Assembly (NCBI GenBank): GCA_002914845.1
Contig: JXTC01000472.1
Coordinates: 136,560-200,559 of the forward strand
DNA: 64,000 nt
Source of the DNA: Trema orientale
Lineage: Eukaryota; Streptophyta; Magnoliopsida; Rosales; Cannabaceae
Direction of reading: 5' to 3'
Shown one piece after another: positions 24,804 to 37,578 of the stretch. Both the position numbers and the translations under genes were made by a program. The notes beneath the pieces were generated by a model. The model ran no database searches. It was not told the DNA's origin and was given only the letters and a program-made list of their open reading frames with translations. Each line of letters opens with the position of its first letter. Positions within the stretch are counted from its first letter, which is position 1.

Positions 24804-24889
24804 CCAGTATAAATTTGGTTTTTCCTTGTAGTCATTTATGTACCCTCCAGTGTAAATTTTGTTTTTTCTTATAGTCATTTATGTACCTT
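24804..24889. repeat. Diverged 43-bp tandem duplication
   Basis: CCAGTATAAATTTGGTTTTT, followed by CTTGTAGTCATTTATGTACC, is repeated with substitutions from 24847. It directly abuts the 77-bp duplication. Confidence 0.85.
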
Positions 24890-24998
24890 TTATCATTGCC
24901 CAACATCTACAACGTTTAAAGAACATTCGAATGTTAATCCAAACAATAGTAGAATATAACAAAACCAAAAAAACTTTAGAAAACTACTATATAAGGGA

Positions 24999-26809
24999 TT
25001 GGGTAAATGAGTTGGACAAAATTATATGAATAAAATGGATAGCTCATTAAATACAAATCAATTCGATATAATATTAGTAGCACACATTTATATAACAAAC
25101 GTGTGTGAAAAAAATTACCCAGGAAAATATCATTGAAAACTGAACATCAAATCCTCAATACATCAATAACAAGATAAACAATAACCAAGTATGAAGATCG
25201 GAACTAAATCTATACATGTAAAAAACTAGAATGGTCAAATAAAAACTTTTAAGCATGTGAAAATCAAAAATATATTGTCTCTGTGTAGTTCACTAAGTAT
25301 GTGAAAATATCAATCTAAAGAATATTTTGAATCACAACAGAGAATACAAATAATGAATTAATAAATTTAATCAATTTTTTAAATTACAAATCGTAATTAG
25401 TATTGCAATATCAAAAGCTACCAAACGAGCAAAGTGCAACGAAAATTAAAGAAGAAGAAAAAAAGGAAAAAAGAATCCATCATTAACAGAATAGCTCTAG
25501 TAGATTCTATAGTTTTGCTCTATCTAGTAATTTTTGAAATCAGGCAGATCAAAATATAAAAGACAAGACCTAAATTTAAAAAACAACATTTGTAAATTTT
25601 AGTTTTTGTAAGTACAAATGATAATGAATTCCAGTATTACACTAATATACAATTTTTGTAATCATATTTGAGCAATATATTGCACTAAGCAACACATATC
25701 AAAGCCGAACGATTTACTCTCTCAATTGTCAGTATAATAAAAATTTATTGAAGCCCAAATAGGAAAAGTATGAGTTTAGAACCTGTATTAATCTTGCAAA
25801 GAACTGCAGTCCTGTACATGAAGGAAAAAGAATAGTGTCATGTACACTTGTTTTGAATGGAAGATAAATTGAGAAGAAAAAAAGAAAAAACAAACAATCA
25901 TAATAGTTGATTGTCAAAGAGACGAAGAAGAGGAAAACTTCAGGAGATAAATACGAAATAAGTGCACTTAAATCTAACTCATATAGTCTAAATAAATATT
26001 AAAGGAAGTAAAAGAAATATGTGTCTTTAGGGAAAAGGAAAAATTATGTGCTAAATAAAAAGTTTTAGTTTCTTTAAAATACAAAATAAGTCCTGGTCAG
26101 AAGTTTAAAAAGTCATGTGTCATGTACTAAGTTAAAGGTTAAATAAACACGTGTAAACCTCTTCACAAATAAAGACTTGTCAAAAAATAAAAACAAAAGG
26201 AATGAAGCAGCTGGACGTCCTAGTTAGAATAAAAAAATAAAAACAAAAGAAATGAAGCAATTGGACGTTCTGGTTAGAATAACAATGTTTATAACTTTTA
26301 AAGCATAGAATTTGTTTAGGTCAGCAAAAGTTTGGAAAATTTCATAAAAACTCTTGAGTTAACCAATTTTGACGAAAAATTATGTATATCTAACAATACC
26401 AAATGAGCCGTTAAAAATAAAATTAAATATTTTCTAAAAAGATTATAACACTTTAGAAATTTAAAAATAAAATTTATGAAAAAATAAATAATACATTATG
26501 TTTTTTTTTCGCTATTGAAATTTTTTTAAAAATAATTAAATAAGCTATAAGTTTATAAATTTAATAGTTGATAAAAAAAAGTTTAAAACAAAACCTTAAG
26601 AAAATTATTTAGCATTAGATTGAAATTTGAAAGTGTGAAAAAAAGAGTGAGAGAATGTGTATTTATAACTATTGGAAAAGTTTCTTATTTAAATTTATTT
26701 TAAAAAAATTTTTAAAAAAATTATTTTTGACATGCCTAGATATATAGACCTAGCCCAGGCCCATTTAATTGAGGGCGACCCGTTTGGCACGGCCTATTTT
26801 GCCACCTTT
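24999..26809. other. Intergenic, no gene seen
   Basis: AT-rich. It includes a tandem duplication at about 26182-26283 (AAAAATAAAAACAAAAG, then AATGAAGCA and TGGACGT; period about 53 bp). No gene supported. Confidence 0.45.
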
Positions 26810-27470
26810 ACTAGTTACTAGTACTCGAAAATTGGTTATCAATTACTAGTTACTATTTTAAAAAATAACATTTTTCTGAAGTGTTTCAAAAAATAATATT
26901 TTTCTAAAAAAATGCGATACCAAATCTAAAAAAAAACTGAACCCATTGTATTTTTTGTTCTTTTCTAAAAGTGCCATAGAGGGCCTAATTTTCTCAATTC
27001 TTAGTCGGTCCCAAAGGAAAACTGAAAAAGAGTTGATCCTAAGATTTAATGGGTTTCTAACATTTTTACCTATAAAAACCCATAAGAATTACAAAAATAC
27101 GAAGATCATTTTTTTTTCTAATTTTCGTACGGTTTTTATTAGAAAATATCACTTTTTAAAAAGTTTTTAGAAAAATACTATTTTTAAAAATAGTTACTAG
27201 TTTCAAATTTTTGAAAACTGGTTACCAGTTACCAGTTATAAACCAGTTATAAATACATTTAGTTACTAGTTACCAGTTTCTGAAAACTAGTTACCGGTTA
27301 CTAGTTATTATTTTAAAAATAGTATTTTTCTGAGTATGTTTTAAAAATGACATTTTTCTAATAAAAACCTTACTGAATCTAAAAAAACATAATTCACCAT
27401 ATTTTCAAAATTTTTTTTTTCTAATAATGGCGTACAAAGCCTAATTTTCACGTATTTAATCCTTTAACAA
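26810..27470. repeat. Dispersed copies of the ACTAGT palindrome repeat
   Basis: Words such as GTTACTAGTTACCAG and ATTACTAGTTACT cluster at 26811-26858 and 27193-27310, with TTTTTAGAAAAATACTA and AATGACATTTTTCTAATAAA arms. The arms match 6820-7030, so this is the same repeat family as the 8.6-10.7 kb array. Confidence 0.6.
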
Positions 27471-27479
27471 TGGCACAGA

Positions 27480-27898
27480 AGAGGGAAAAATTCATAAATA
27501 CCCGTTTTTAAAATCATATTTTCATAAAAACTCGTTTTTTATTTTTATTTCGTAAATACTTATTTTTATACCTTTTTTGGGAGAAATGTAGACCACCAAT
27601 GTTTTACACATGAAATATAGACCACGGTATATATTTCATGCATTAAATGTATACCGCGGTCCACATTTTATGAATAAAATTTACATTCAAAATTGGCACA
27701 CATTTTAAAATGTGTACCGTTCATATTTTACACATGAAATGTGTACCTCATGGATAAAATTTATATTATAAATGTAGACCACTCATATTTTTCGTATGAG
27801 ATATGGACCGTAAAAACGTGTATTTTTGAAAGAAGTTTTAAAAATAGGTATTTTTGAAATAAATTTTAAAAAACGGGTATTAGGTGTAATTTTCACCA
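27480..27898. mobile_element. MITE-like element with long inverted ends
   Basis: The left end GAAAAATTCATAAATACCCG resembles the reverse complement of the right end (GAAAATTACACCTAATACCCG), and both continue with T-rich complementary sequence. The interior repeats TGTAGACCAC / ATGTGTACC phrases. No clear target duplication. Confidence 0.5.
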
Positions 27899-28022
27899 CA
27901 GAAGATGTGATAATATCCCTAATTCGGTGATTCCCGTCAACAAGGTTGGGCGTTTGGGCTATAATAAGTCCATGTGTGAAGGCTTTTGCATATTTTATTT
28001 TGTTTCTGTTTTTTCACTTTTA

Positions 28023-28453
28023 GGCTATGTTTGGTAGGAAAGAAAAGGGAGAGGAAGGAAAAAGTTTAAGAGAAAAGTGGATGGAAACAAAAAAGTTGGG
28101 TTGTTTGGTAGGAGGGAAAAAGGGAAGAGAAGAGAAAATGAGAAGGAAAAGGAGAGGGAAAAGAATAGTGGGCCCCACACAAAAAATTTCCTCTAAAAAA
28201 TGAGGAGAAAAGGGGGAAGGAAAATTTTTTTACTCATATTTTAAAGTGAATTTACTAAATTGATCTTACATACTACTTTTAAAATTTTAATAAAAAGGGC
28301 AAAACAATCATTTTAAAATATACTAGTTTTCTTTCCTTTCTACATACCAAACAATAATAGAGGAAAGACATTTTCCTTTCCATCCTACACATTTTCTTTC
28401 CCTCTTAATTTTTCTTTTCCTCCTACTTTCTTTCCTCTCTACCAAACATAGCC
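28023..28453. mobile_element. Tourist-like MITE
   Basis: The ends GGCTATGTTTGGTAG and, inverted, GGCTATGTTTGGTAGAG are near-perfect terminal inverted repeats, continuing with the purine-rich AAAGAAA / pyrimidine-rich TTTCTTT arms. TTA flanks both sides (28020-28022 and 28454-28456), the PIF/Harbinger target duplication. 431 bp, no coding. Confidence 0.87.
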
Positions 28454-28456
28454 TTA

Positions 28457-30823
28457 ATTCTTTTATCAGGGCAGCCTATTTGTCCAATCAAATATTTTTG
28501 GGAAATGGACATGCTACGAGAAATTTGGACCAAAATGACCTTTTAGGAGTGTTTTGAAAAATTTTCTTAGAATTTGTGATGAATGATCACTATATTTGTA
28601 ATATTCTAGAAAAATTTATGACATATATATATGTAATAAGTATCGAGCATTAATATTATAATACATCGTTTTTAAATATTGTGACACTCAAAAAGTTATA
28701 TATTAAAGTACTCCCAAAAAATTATTTTAGTCCAACAAACTCCTAGCGATGTCTATTTCCGAATAATTTCTCTATTGTTTAGACAATATATATATGCACA
28801 TATATATATAAGGAAATTGCTATTGTCCAATCAAAAGAATACGTTCTCCTTCTTCAACTAAGAAAAATGCAGAAAAACATATATAATGTTAACATCACAC
28901 ATTAATATAAGTAAATTTTACATTTTTAATTTGGATAGTACTAAGATCTCACATAATTTACCACATTTTTAATATCACCTGACGTGATAAATGATTTGTT
29001 ACAGTTTAATTAGTGAATTAAAACATGTCACAAATAAGTTGAATGTTATTTATCACTTGTATGGCAACAAATCATATGCAACATCAAGTAGTATTAAAAA
29101 GATGGGATATGGGTTGAAATTCCAAGCATTATCCTTCCGACTTGTATGTGAGTCACGGTCTGTTAAGCATGATAATGCCCCATACCATGCTCCCCAACTA
29201 ATTATCCTGTTCTTCCAAACCGAAATTGGTCAACTTTTTGGTTGTTCTCCTTTGGCAAAGCCAAACTTTTCGGATGAAATACTCCAATATCACTCTGTGG
29301 AGAGGTAACAAATCTATTTAGATAACACTAACGACACAACTAAATCAAGCAATAATCAATCATGATTTGACTTTTGAAATTGAAAGGTGGGGGTTTTTAA
29401 CAATTTATCATGCAACTCACCGCGCGACTCATCTAGGTGTCTTTTGCCTAATATAATTTTTTCATATCAGAACAATTTGAGTTTGCGAGAGAGATTCTCA
29501 TGAACCGAGGTCAGACAATGATAACTCGTATATGGCAAGTTTCTAAGCTCAAGCATTTTATAAGGTCGCTAATTTCAGTGAGAAAAGACCCCACACTGAT
29601 AAGTGATACCTTCACGAAGTCAATGGTGTTGTCCTTTCCTTCCTACAATTGAACTATGGAAGGTCTTCTAATCCGCCGTACAAATGGAGGTATCCACTTA
29701 TTGGGTCTATTTCCAAGGATTTTTTATTTTGCTAAAATTCGATGGGACTTGTTAGGTAAGTTAGAAGAAGAACGAGCAAGCAGTGAGCCCACGACTGATG
29801 GTTACCAAAAAGGAAAAAAAAAAATGGAAAACGAAAAAAGAGAACCAAATCCTCATCTAGGTAGAATCTATTATTTTTAAAGTCGTATGAGCAGGGTCAA
29901 TGGAGGCATTGAGCATCAGCACTATAATAGAAATGATTTCCACTCAGGTACTTCCACTCTACCCAACTTTACCAGTAATAATGAATTAAATAAACAAAAC
30001 AAGTAGAGTACAAGACACCCCTACAGAAAAAGACAGTTAAAGAGAACAAAATTCATTCAAGAGACGGGTTCTCATTAGCCACCCAAAAAAAAGGAGTTAA
30101 TTCAAGAGACAAACACATGACGCACATGTCATGTGTACATGCAAGCACAGGCTTACATTCGTTGATACAAAACTATGTCTTACTGGAGGGAAATTATGCA
30201 AGATAAAACACAATTTTCATTTCAACAATGGCTTAGAAAACTAAAGAGTTAAGAAGCATGATTAAGACGTACGTAACTCACTTGGTTACTCCAAACTTTG
30301 ATACTCATCTATGACTATACTCGTTTTTTAATTTTCGGTTCACAGGAAACCTGAGAAAACAAATTAAAGGAAGAAAAGTTCAATTATTAAAGAGATTTTA
30401 TAAGCCGAAATGTCTACCTAAAAGAATGACGATGAAGAACAATGACAGAATTACTAACTCTAGGTAAGAGACTTGGTAACTAAAAATGCATCGGCGGGCC
30501 CTGACTGTCGAGTGCCGACAGCATGGGCTGAACAAATTCAAAAGAAAATAATAGCAGAGTACTTAATAAAACTATCATGGATGCAATGATAACTGAGGAA
30601 GAAGTCAACTCACAATGACGAGCCAGCCCAGATTCCTATCTTACCAATATAATATCTAATGGCATAGGATACCCAAGCACTCATTCTTGAGAAACATTCC
30701 TACAAATTTTTCAAGTTCGGCTATGATTACCAAAAACGTGTCAGATAAAAAAAAAAAATTGTTTCTTCATGCTTGTAATATAATCCCTTGCCACAACTAA
30801 ACATTATCCTATTCACCAAAGGC
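28457..30823. other. Intergenic upstream of the CLE gene, no gene seen
   Basis: A (TA)n patch lies near 28787-28811. Open frames at 28991-29308 and 29656-29880 match no family I know. The last few hundred bases are presumably the CLE promoter; no convincing TATA box was found. Confidence 0.4.
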
Positions 30824-31368
30824 ATGCACAAGCTCATGTTCAGCATGGGAAGACAGACTCTCATCCATCTTCTCCTGGCATGCCTCCTGCTCGCAGCTAC
30901 TCAATGCCATTACTCTACCATTACTGTTGAAGCTATTGAATCAGGCAAGCTCTATTACTCTGTTCTTCTAGATGATGTGTAGGAATATGTGACATTTCAA
31001 TAGGATTTAAACAACATACTTCCCATCATTACAGTAGAATGCGCAGTTATAAATTTTGTAAAACGGCTTCTAACTAATATACCTGCCTCTTGCTAGCAAC
31101 AGTTCACTTCAGATTCAAACCTGCAAAGCCGAACTCAAGGTCTGGCACCAGATATGTACTACCTGCTACGGTAAGTATAAAGGGCAGAGTCTCTTCCAAA
31201 GCAAAAATAATCATTATCATTCGTCTTTACGCACGGTAAATTATATGTACCTGAACTCGTAAGATCTCTATATAACAATTGGAAAAACAGGTCGACGGAA
31301 AGAAGATTCATAAAAAACCGTCAGGACCCAACCCAGTTGGGAATCACCGTCCACCATCCAGGCAATGA
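30824..31368 (+). CDS. CLE signalling peptide precursor, CLE46-like
   Basis: Secreted peptide hormone precursor of 88 residues. Exon 1 is 30824-30944, exon 2 31103-31170, exon 3 31291-31368; the frame is kept across both junctions. Residues about 10-27 (TLIHLLLACLLLAATQC) form a signal peptide. The C-terminal CLE motif is KKPSGPNPVGNH followed by RPPSRQ, closest to CLE46 because of the His before it and the GNH/GNR-type ending with the short proline tail. Family members are cleaved and act on LRR receptor kinases; the role of this one is not known from sequence. Intron 1 would use a GC donor (TCAG|gcaagc), intron 2 a GT donor. Met 1, 5 and 8 are all possible starts. The gene runs tail-to-tail with ALBINO3. 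Confidence 0.85.
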
Positions 31369-32329
31369 ATGAATGAACGCACTTGAGAGACTAGACGGGG
31401 TAGGACTAAGGATCATTATTTACCTTCATTAAGTACGTCAGATGTATTTACTTAGGCTGGAAAACCCCTCATTTTGGTATTGTGCTTGTACAAATGGAAT
31501 TTAATTGATAATTTGTTCTCAAGAAGTATCTATTAACAAGTAAATTCTCAACTTTGAAGTTCAACAAATATAATTCTCTAGCTACCGTAAATGCAACTAT
31601 CTTAAGCAAAGAAAGGAAACAAAATACAATATTCTCACTAGCAGGGTTTCTAATTTCTATGCATTGCAGCTTAATAATGCTCACGTTTTTTTATTTTCAA
31701 AAATAAAAAAAGAAAAAAACATACTTCACATATTTCACTTTCTCATTTCTTTCCAATGCTAAATAAGATCACCTTAATGGGCACATCGAAAAAAAAGTTG
31801 ATACTTTCATAAGGGGCTAGAGACACATGGATTTCTAAAAGGTCACAAAGTCAGGAAAGAGAAATGACAGAAACAACGCAAACACCTGCTTTCCAAAATT
31901 CACACACATCATCCACTACCGGTAACAAGCTCTCAATTCTGCTTTCCAAATCCTCTGAGAATTAGAATTGCAATTAAGAGAACTGCTTGCATTCATTTTC
32001 AGTTGCACAAGGCTTTTATGGTTCTCATGTAAATGTTCCTTTCTGATATGTTTTCAGACACAAGTAGTTCTTCCTAAAAACGGTTTTATGGTTTGTCATA
32101 TCTCCATATGAAATTTTCTTAGACATATTACACACAGGACCTGTGATGAGACGGGATGCTTTAAATATGACGTGGAATTAAAAGTCTAATGAACATTATT
32201 AATTTGCATGATTAGCATTATATCTCAAAATGAATGAGCCAACACAAAACTGGCCTCTACATAATAGAAATACCCTTTTCTGAGATATACAAGACTCACC
32301 GTAGACTACAAATACCAGGATACATTCTT

Positions 32330-35300
32330 TTATACAGCACGCTTTCGTTTGGATCGCTTGCTTCTCCTTGGCCGTGAATTATCAGGAACTTCTTTGCTAG
32401 CATTAGAAGCATAAGCCTCTTCACGAACCTCCTCACCCTGTTAGAAACATTGAATTAGTTTCTCAAACCCCAAACTTGAAAAATTTCTGCAACAGAAAGT
32501 TCATTAGGAGATTAATCGGGATTATCCAGTCTACAGAATAGTCAAATAGTCATCCAGACAATTTGCAGACACTAGAAATCTGTGAAAAACAAAAAAATGA
32601 CCCATGTCTCTCACTCTTTACTCTTTAAAACTTCATTCTTGAAGTGCATTCACATGTGTTGACAGTTCAATCCTATATCAAAGAGAATACACCATTCTGA
32701 CATTGTTTGAAGTAGTTACAGACCAACAAGGATCTTTCCTCTTAGTAAGAAAAATAAGACAAATAACAACCTTCCCTCAACACCCAGGTAGTTCTGTGGG
32801 GAATCGATATATGGCTCTCTTTAACTTGTAGTAGATGAGATATGAAGACCCCCGCATTTGAGTTGCGCATATGCATGCACACAAATGTAAATAGCTTGGC
32901 AGTTTGACATAACTCAAAGAATATAATTATTATTTTTTTCTTACTTGACTTTCCACTGAACCCTTTACTAGGTAGGCCGGCCATGAGGAATTGAACCCTA
33001 GACCTCATGGGAGCAAACCATGAACCTGATCACTTGACCGAAGACTTGGGTCATAAAGATATTATTTTTGATACTTGTATTCCCGCTTTACCCCACAATC
33101 TATAGGGGGCAAGAAACTCTAACATATTGCTATGTAGGTTTCCATAAGAAGTCAAACCCTAGACCACATGGGAAAAATATAATTTAAATTTCACCGTCTC
33201 AAGGAATATCATTATTTAGTCACGAACTTCACAATAATGACTGAATTGGAAATTGAGATACAGAAACATTCAATATCAGGTTGGTTCAAAAAAAATACAG
33301 TTCTTGATGATCATTGTCTCTTCATCATCCTTTTACATCACAGGTTTACGAGAGAAGTTTGTACCATGCATAGATGAAATCTTGCTTCTCTTGAGCACAA
33401 AGCAAATGATCACTAACAAAAAAGTTGTTTTCTTTTGCATGCAGCAACTATAATGCAATCTGGAAGATTCCTGATCAATGCTTGAGTACAAGATTATAGA
33501 AAATCTCGAATGTTTTTATTCCCTTCCTTAGGAGATTATCTCCCACACTAGACAAACATAAATACATATACATAATAGAGAACAACTCATGTATATATAC
33601 TTTTAATAACATAACCAATGTTACACAAGAAACGAACCCCAAAAAATTAATTTACTAAAGAATGTCATTTTACCTTGTCATTGTTCTCTTCATCTGAACC
33701 ATCCTCAGAATCATAAGTGAAAGCTGAAGTCTGGACCTCTTCCGCTGGTAAAGTCTTGCTTAATTTTTTCTGTTTCTCTTCTTCTTTTAACTGCTTAAAT
33801 CTGTTTATCACCATCTTATCTAAGTAAGACACTTTTGCAGGAGTTAATAATATTAGCATGCATTTTGTCAAGAAAGATACAAACCTGTCACCAGACCGGA
33901 CTGGCTGAGAACCTGACCGTTTTGCACGTCCTGCTGTTATAATTCCACTTGCATTCTCACTCACAACTGGTTTTGCACCTCCTAGTTTGCGCAGCCATAC
34001 CTGTTGTGCGGTGCTGAGGACGTTGTTTGTGAACCTAAAGACCAGATGCATATATTATTGTATTTATATTTGTGTAATTCAAGGTCCACAATATATTGCT
34101 TCCAAGGAAGAAAGTGATTCTGCACTTTCTGACAAAAACCTGACAGTAACTCTAGAAATTAAGAATAACAACAAATGATGTGATAAATTTAGCAATTAAA
34201 AAAAAAAAAAAAAATCTTGAGCTCCTACTCAGATCCTAATTTTACCAACTAAAATTCTAATGCACTAGCATTTTATTGTGGAAGCCCTAATTACAGAATT
34301 GTAAAAGCTTCCTTCATTTTCCAATTTCCTAAAAGCAGCATGTTTACAATTTCTATTATGCACATTGCATTAAGTATAGTTAAGAGGCATTGAAGCTATG
34401 AAACACTTTTTCACCTATACTAGGCTACTAGCTTCTTGAACATGCGAATTCTCTTCCACTTTAAATTTGAAAATTGAAACTTAAAGCAGTGGGTAGTTAA
34501 GAATGGATAAGAGGGAGTACTTTCCGATGGCTAATGGCATAGTTACTCATGAGGAAAATGGAACTTTCATAGAAAAGCCTTATACATTCAATCCTAGTGG
34601 TATTTGTGTTCTCTTATGGTATAGACAAAATTCCAGTTCTGTTTTAGTCCGTAATCTAACAAAAAGAGAGTCAATGAGACAGTTCTAAAGAACAAGTTCA
34701 AAGGTCGTTCTTATTATATTTTCATTAATCGTCTCATTAGGAAAACAGTAATTAGTATTTGTGAGCACTGATATGGTAGAAGCTTAAAAAGATTAATTCA
34801 AATGAGTATGTTCGGACTTCAGAGAAACCAACCAGTAAATTGATAATCCTGAGGGTACAGACAAGGAGAAATAGCCAATCATGAGTGGAAGAAACTTGAA
34901 TACAAGAAGAGTGTTCTTTTGAGTTGGATCATCAGTCTGCCAAAAGAAAGTTTGAGAATTCACAAAGATTAGTGAGTAAAAAGAAGGAAAAAACAGACAG
35001 CCTAGTGACATATATGTCTTTACCTGCGGAGGCTTCATGATTTCCATAGAAACATACTGAGAAACAACAAGGAGGACTGGTAAAACAAGGTATGCTGCTG
35101 TGTCATGCCAGCCAAGTGGTGGATGACCATCCTGCATGACCGATCAAGCATTATGACACCAAGATGACGTAAATAAGCTTGTAACAGAGAATCTTCCACT
35201 AAATGGTACCTAACTTGCTAATGCAAATTCTACAAGGTTCATGAGGAATCCACCATGTATTGAACATGCCTCCCAGCTACATCATACATTAGAAGATTCA

Positions 35301-37578
35301 TCCTAAAATGTATCACAACCAATGTAGGAAGCACATTGGAAGAGTAGATACATGAACTCTGTAATACAAAGCCTAATTCCAATCTTCACTAACACTTATC
35401 TAGATTCTTTTAGTCATGAGGCAAAGATAAACACACATATATCCTACAGGTGAAACTTCTGCTAATTCAAATCATGGAGAACTTGAAATATGGAGAACTT
35501 CAAATTTAAGCTACATTGCTAAGAATACTTCCATAAAATTGGAAATAAATGCAACTAGGTTTTCAGAAAAGAGACAAAAAAAAAAATCAGCTTTGTCAAA
35601 CATTAGAAACCATCCATCTGCAGACGAATTCATTTCTTAAGAAGAAAAGGGGTCAGATTTGTTGATTAAAACAAGAAAAATAAGAAAGCAAGACAAAAAT
35701 TCAGGTCCTGTTTCATACAGAGATTACAACATAACCAATATTCAATAACGAATAGTCGAATAGAAACAAGCATTCTAAGAAGCCAACACATAACATGACC
35801 CTCAATGCCCAAGTTACACAGTTTTAATTGCAATATGATGGTTGCACAATCACGTCCTATCATGAGAATTGAGATTATGGTTCTGGGATCATTGTGTAGC
35901 ATAAAGCTTCTGCCATTAAAAAGCATCTTAATTTAAAGATGCTAGATAATTTTTTAATATCGAGCATCAGAAAATTGGCCAAAACCAATTTTAGCTTTAG
36001 GGTCATGAAAGCATGAGATGTATTACCACAAACGGAATCAACCAAGAAATGCCAGATCCACTCTGTCTAGCGGCTATTGTTGTAGGGCCACCCAAAGATG
36101 GAATCCAAAAGAAACCTTCGGTCAACAGTCCCTTCGAGGGGAAAAAAAAATTGTAAAAATTCAGCAATGTTCAGTATTCAACGAGTATAGCCGAAAATAT
36201 GATGAGACAGTACTTACCTCATTTGCCACATTTGAAAGAGCTTGATATAGACCAATCCAAACTGGAATTGTGGCCAAAGTTGGCAAACAGCCTACACAAA
36301 GAAAAATGACCAAGTGGTTGGTATTCTTCGGAAACACAGTTCAGTTAACAAACTTTGGAAAATGCAATAAGTTAAGCAACAAAGTGACAATGACAGGAAG
36401 AAATTTCAGATAGAAACAGACTCTTAGAATTTTGGTTGATATAAGGAGACCCCACATATTCAACATGTACATAGAACCCCACGATTATACAAGTAAGAAC
36501 CAACTCCATGAGTGAGATGTGTTTCTAATTTTCAAAAAAGAACTGAAAAAGTGCAGATATATATTGAACGACATAAACTAACAAATTAGATTACCTGCTA
36601 ATGGGTTAACCCCAGCCTGCCTATACAACCGTGAGGTCTCGAGTTGTATTCTTTCCTTAAATGAGAAATATGAATAAATAGATAAGACTTTGTGAGAAAA
36701 TGACACTATTATTTGAAAACGAGGGAGATATAGGAAAATTTTACTTAAGCTCAAAAGTTAAATAAATCATAGAAACATAAGGCTATAGCCTCACTTGATT
36801 GCCTTTGTATCGTTCTTGAATGGCTTTAATCTTTGGTTGAAGGTTTTGCATTGCCAAAGTCGATTCCACCTGCGTGTTACAACAGGGGTATCTCATAACA
36901 ATACTATAAAGTAATTCTCACTTCAAAGTCAACGTGGCAACGAAAAAAATACCCACCTGTTGCTTTGTGAGAGGAAGTGTAGCAATTTTAACAATGACAG
37001 TGAGCAATATAATCGCAAATCCGTACGCATAAGGAACATGCACAGCCGAAAGTCCATCCTTCAAAATCTGATACAGTTCAAACACTAATTAAACATCAAC
37101 CGCAAGCAAAATTTACTTAAATTTAAATTTAAACAAAATAAGGCTCATAGCATGAACCAGAAAAACCCTCCAATTTCACAAAATTTAAATTTTGGAACAA
37201 TCCACATGTGAAAATAGTCTAACAAATTACCTTGAGAACGAATTCCATGCCTTCAGATATGAAGCCGAACCAGCCACCATTTTTCTGCGCCGCGGCGGCT
37301 GCGGCGTCGTCGGCTCCACCAGAGGCGACGGAGTCTCCAGCGCCGGCGACGGCGGCGTCGGCCAGGGTGTAAAGCAGGCTCTCGGCTCGGGTAGCAATCG
37401 CGTTGAAATCGATGGCGGAGTCGATGGAATGAATGGGAGGAATCTCATGGAGGCTGACTCTGATTCTGGTCGTCGTTAGGAGCTTACGGTGCGGGAGGCA
37501 AGGCCTGTGGCCGCGGGGGAAGAGGGACCGGAGCGGTGCGCCGATGAACGGTGGCGAAGAGATTAGGGTTTTCGCCAT
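32330..37578 (-). CDS. ALB3: ALBINO3, thylakoid membrane insertase (YidC/Oxa1/Alb3 family)
   Basis: ALB3 inserts light-harvesting proteins into thylakoids with the chloroplast SRP pathway. Eleven exons on the minus strand: 37231-37578, 36957-37067, 36795-36869, 36595-36655, 36218-36291, 36027-36131, 35024-35131, 34833-34936, 33885-34034, 33674-33800 and 32330-32437. They total 1371 bp (456 codons plus stop) with consistent phases and GT-AG junctions. The N-terminus (MAKTLISSPPFIGAP) is a transit-peptide-like Ser/Arg region. Membrane segments include AYGFAIILLTVIVKIATLPL, PTLATIPVWIGLYQALSNVA, AYLVLPVLLVVSQYVSM and FKFLPLMIGYFSLSVPSGLS, in the Oxa1 order. The stromal tail has basic motifs GRAKRSGS and SKRSKRKRAV, the regions reported to bind cpSRP43. 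No lesion is seen. Length is close to the roughly 460 residues of the Arabidopsis protein. Confidence 0.96.
32915..33060 (-). mobile_element. tRNA-derived SINE in ALB3 intron 10
   Basis: On the minus strand a B-box-like GGTTCAATTCC (32987-32997) lies about 40 bp downstream of an A-box-like GGTCAAGTGATCAGG (about 33026-33040), with CCCATGAGGTCTAGGG between them. The body ends in an A-rich tail (AAGAAAAAAATAATAATTAT). Spacing, boxes and tail suit a plant tRNA-related SINE. Target duplications were not resolved. Confidence 0.6.
33100..33190 (-). mobile_element. Second, truncated SINE copy beside the first
   Basis: The minus strand reads CCCATGTGGTCTAGGGTTTG, then ACTTCTTATGG, matching the first copy's CCCATGAGGTCTAGGGTTCA and ATTCCTCATGG. 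No A-box is left, so it is a partial or older copy in the same orientation. Confidence 0.5.

Larger units (their letters stand above)
19249..24998 (-). mobile_element. Decayed autonomous Helitron (RepHel type)
   Basis: The minus strand ends in CTAG at 19249 with T beyond it. A near-perfect hairpin (GGGCACGTGCTC) lies about 10 nt inside, as Helitron 3' ends have. The best candidate 5' end is TCCCTTATATAGTAG starting at 24998 with A before it, which fits insertion between A and T; this edge is less sure. Between them lies the Rep/helicase pseudogene. Length is about 5.75 kb. Stops and frame changes throughout mean it cannot move on its own. Confidence 0.85.

Noticed and set aside
28991..29308. 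105-codon plus-strand frame
   Set aside because: No recognisable family, no promoter or splice evidence.
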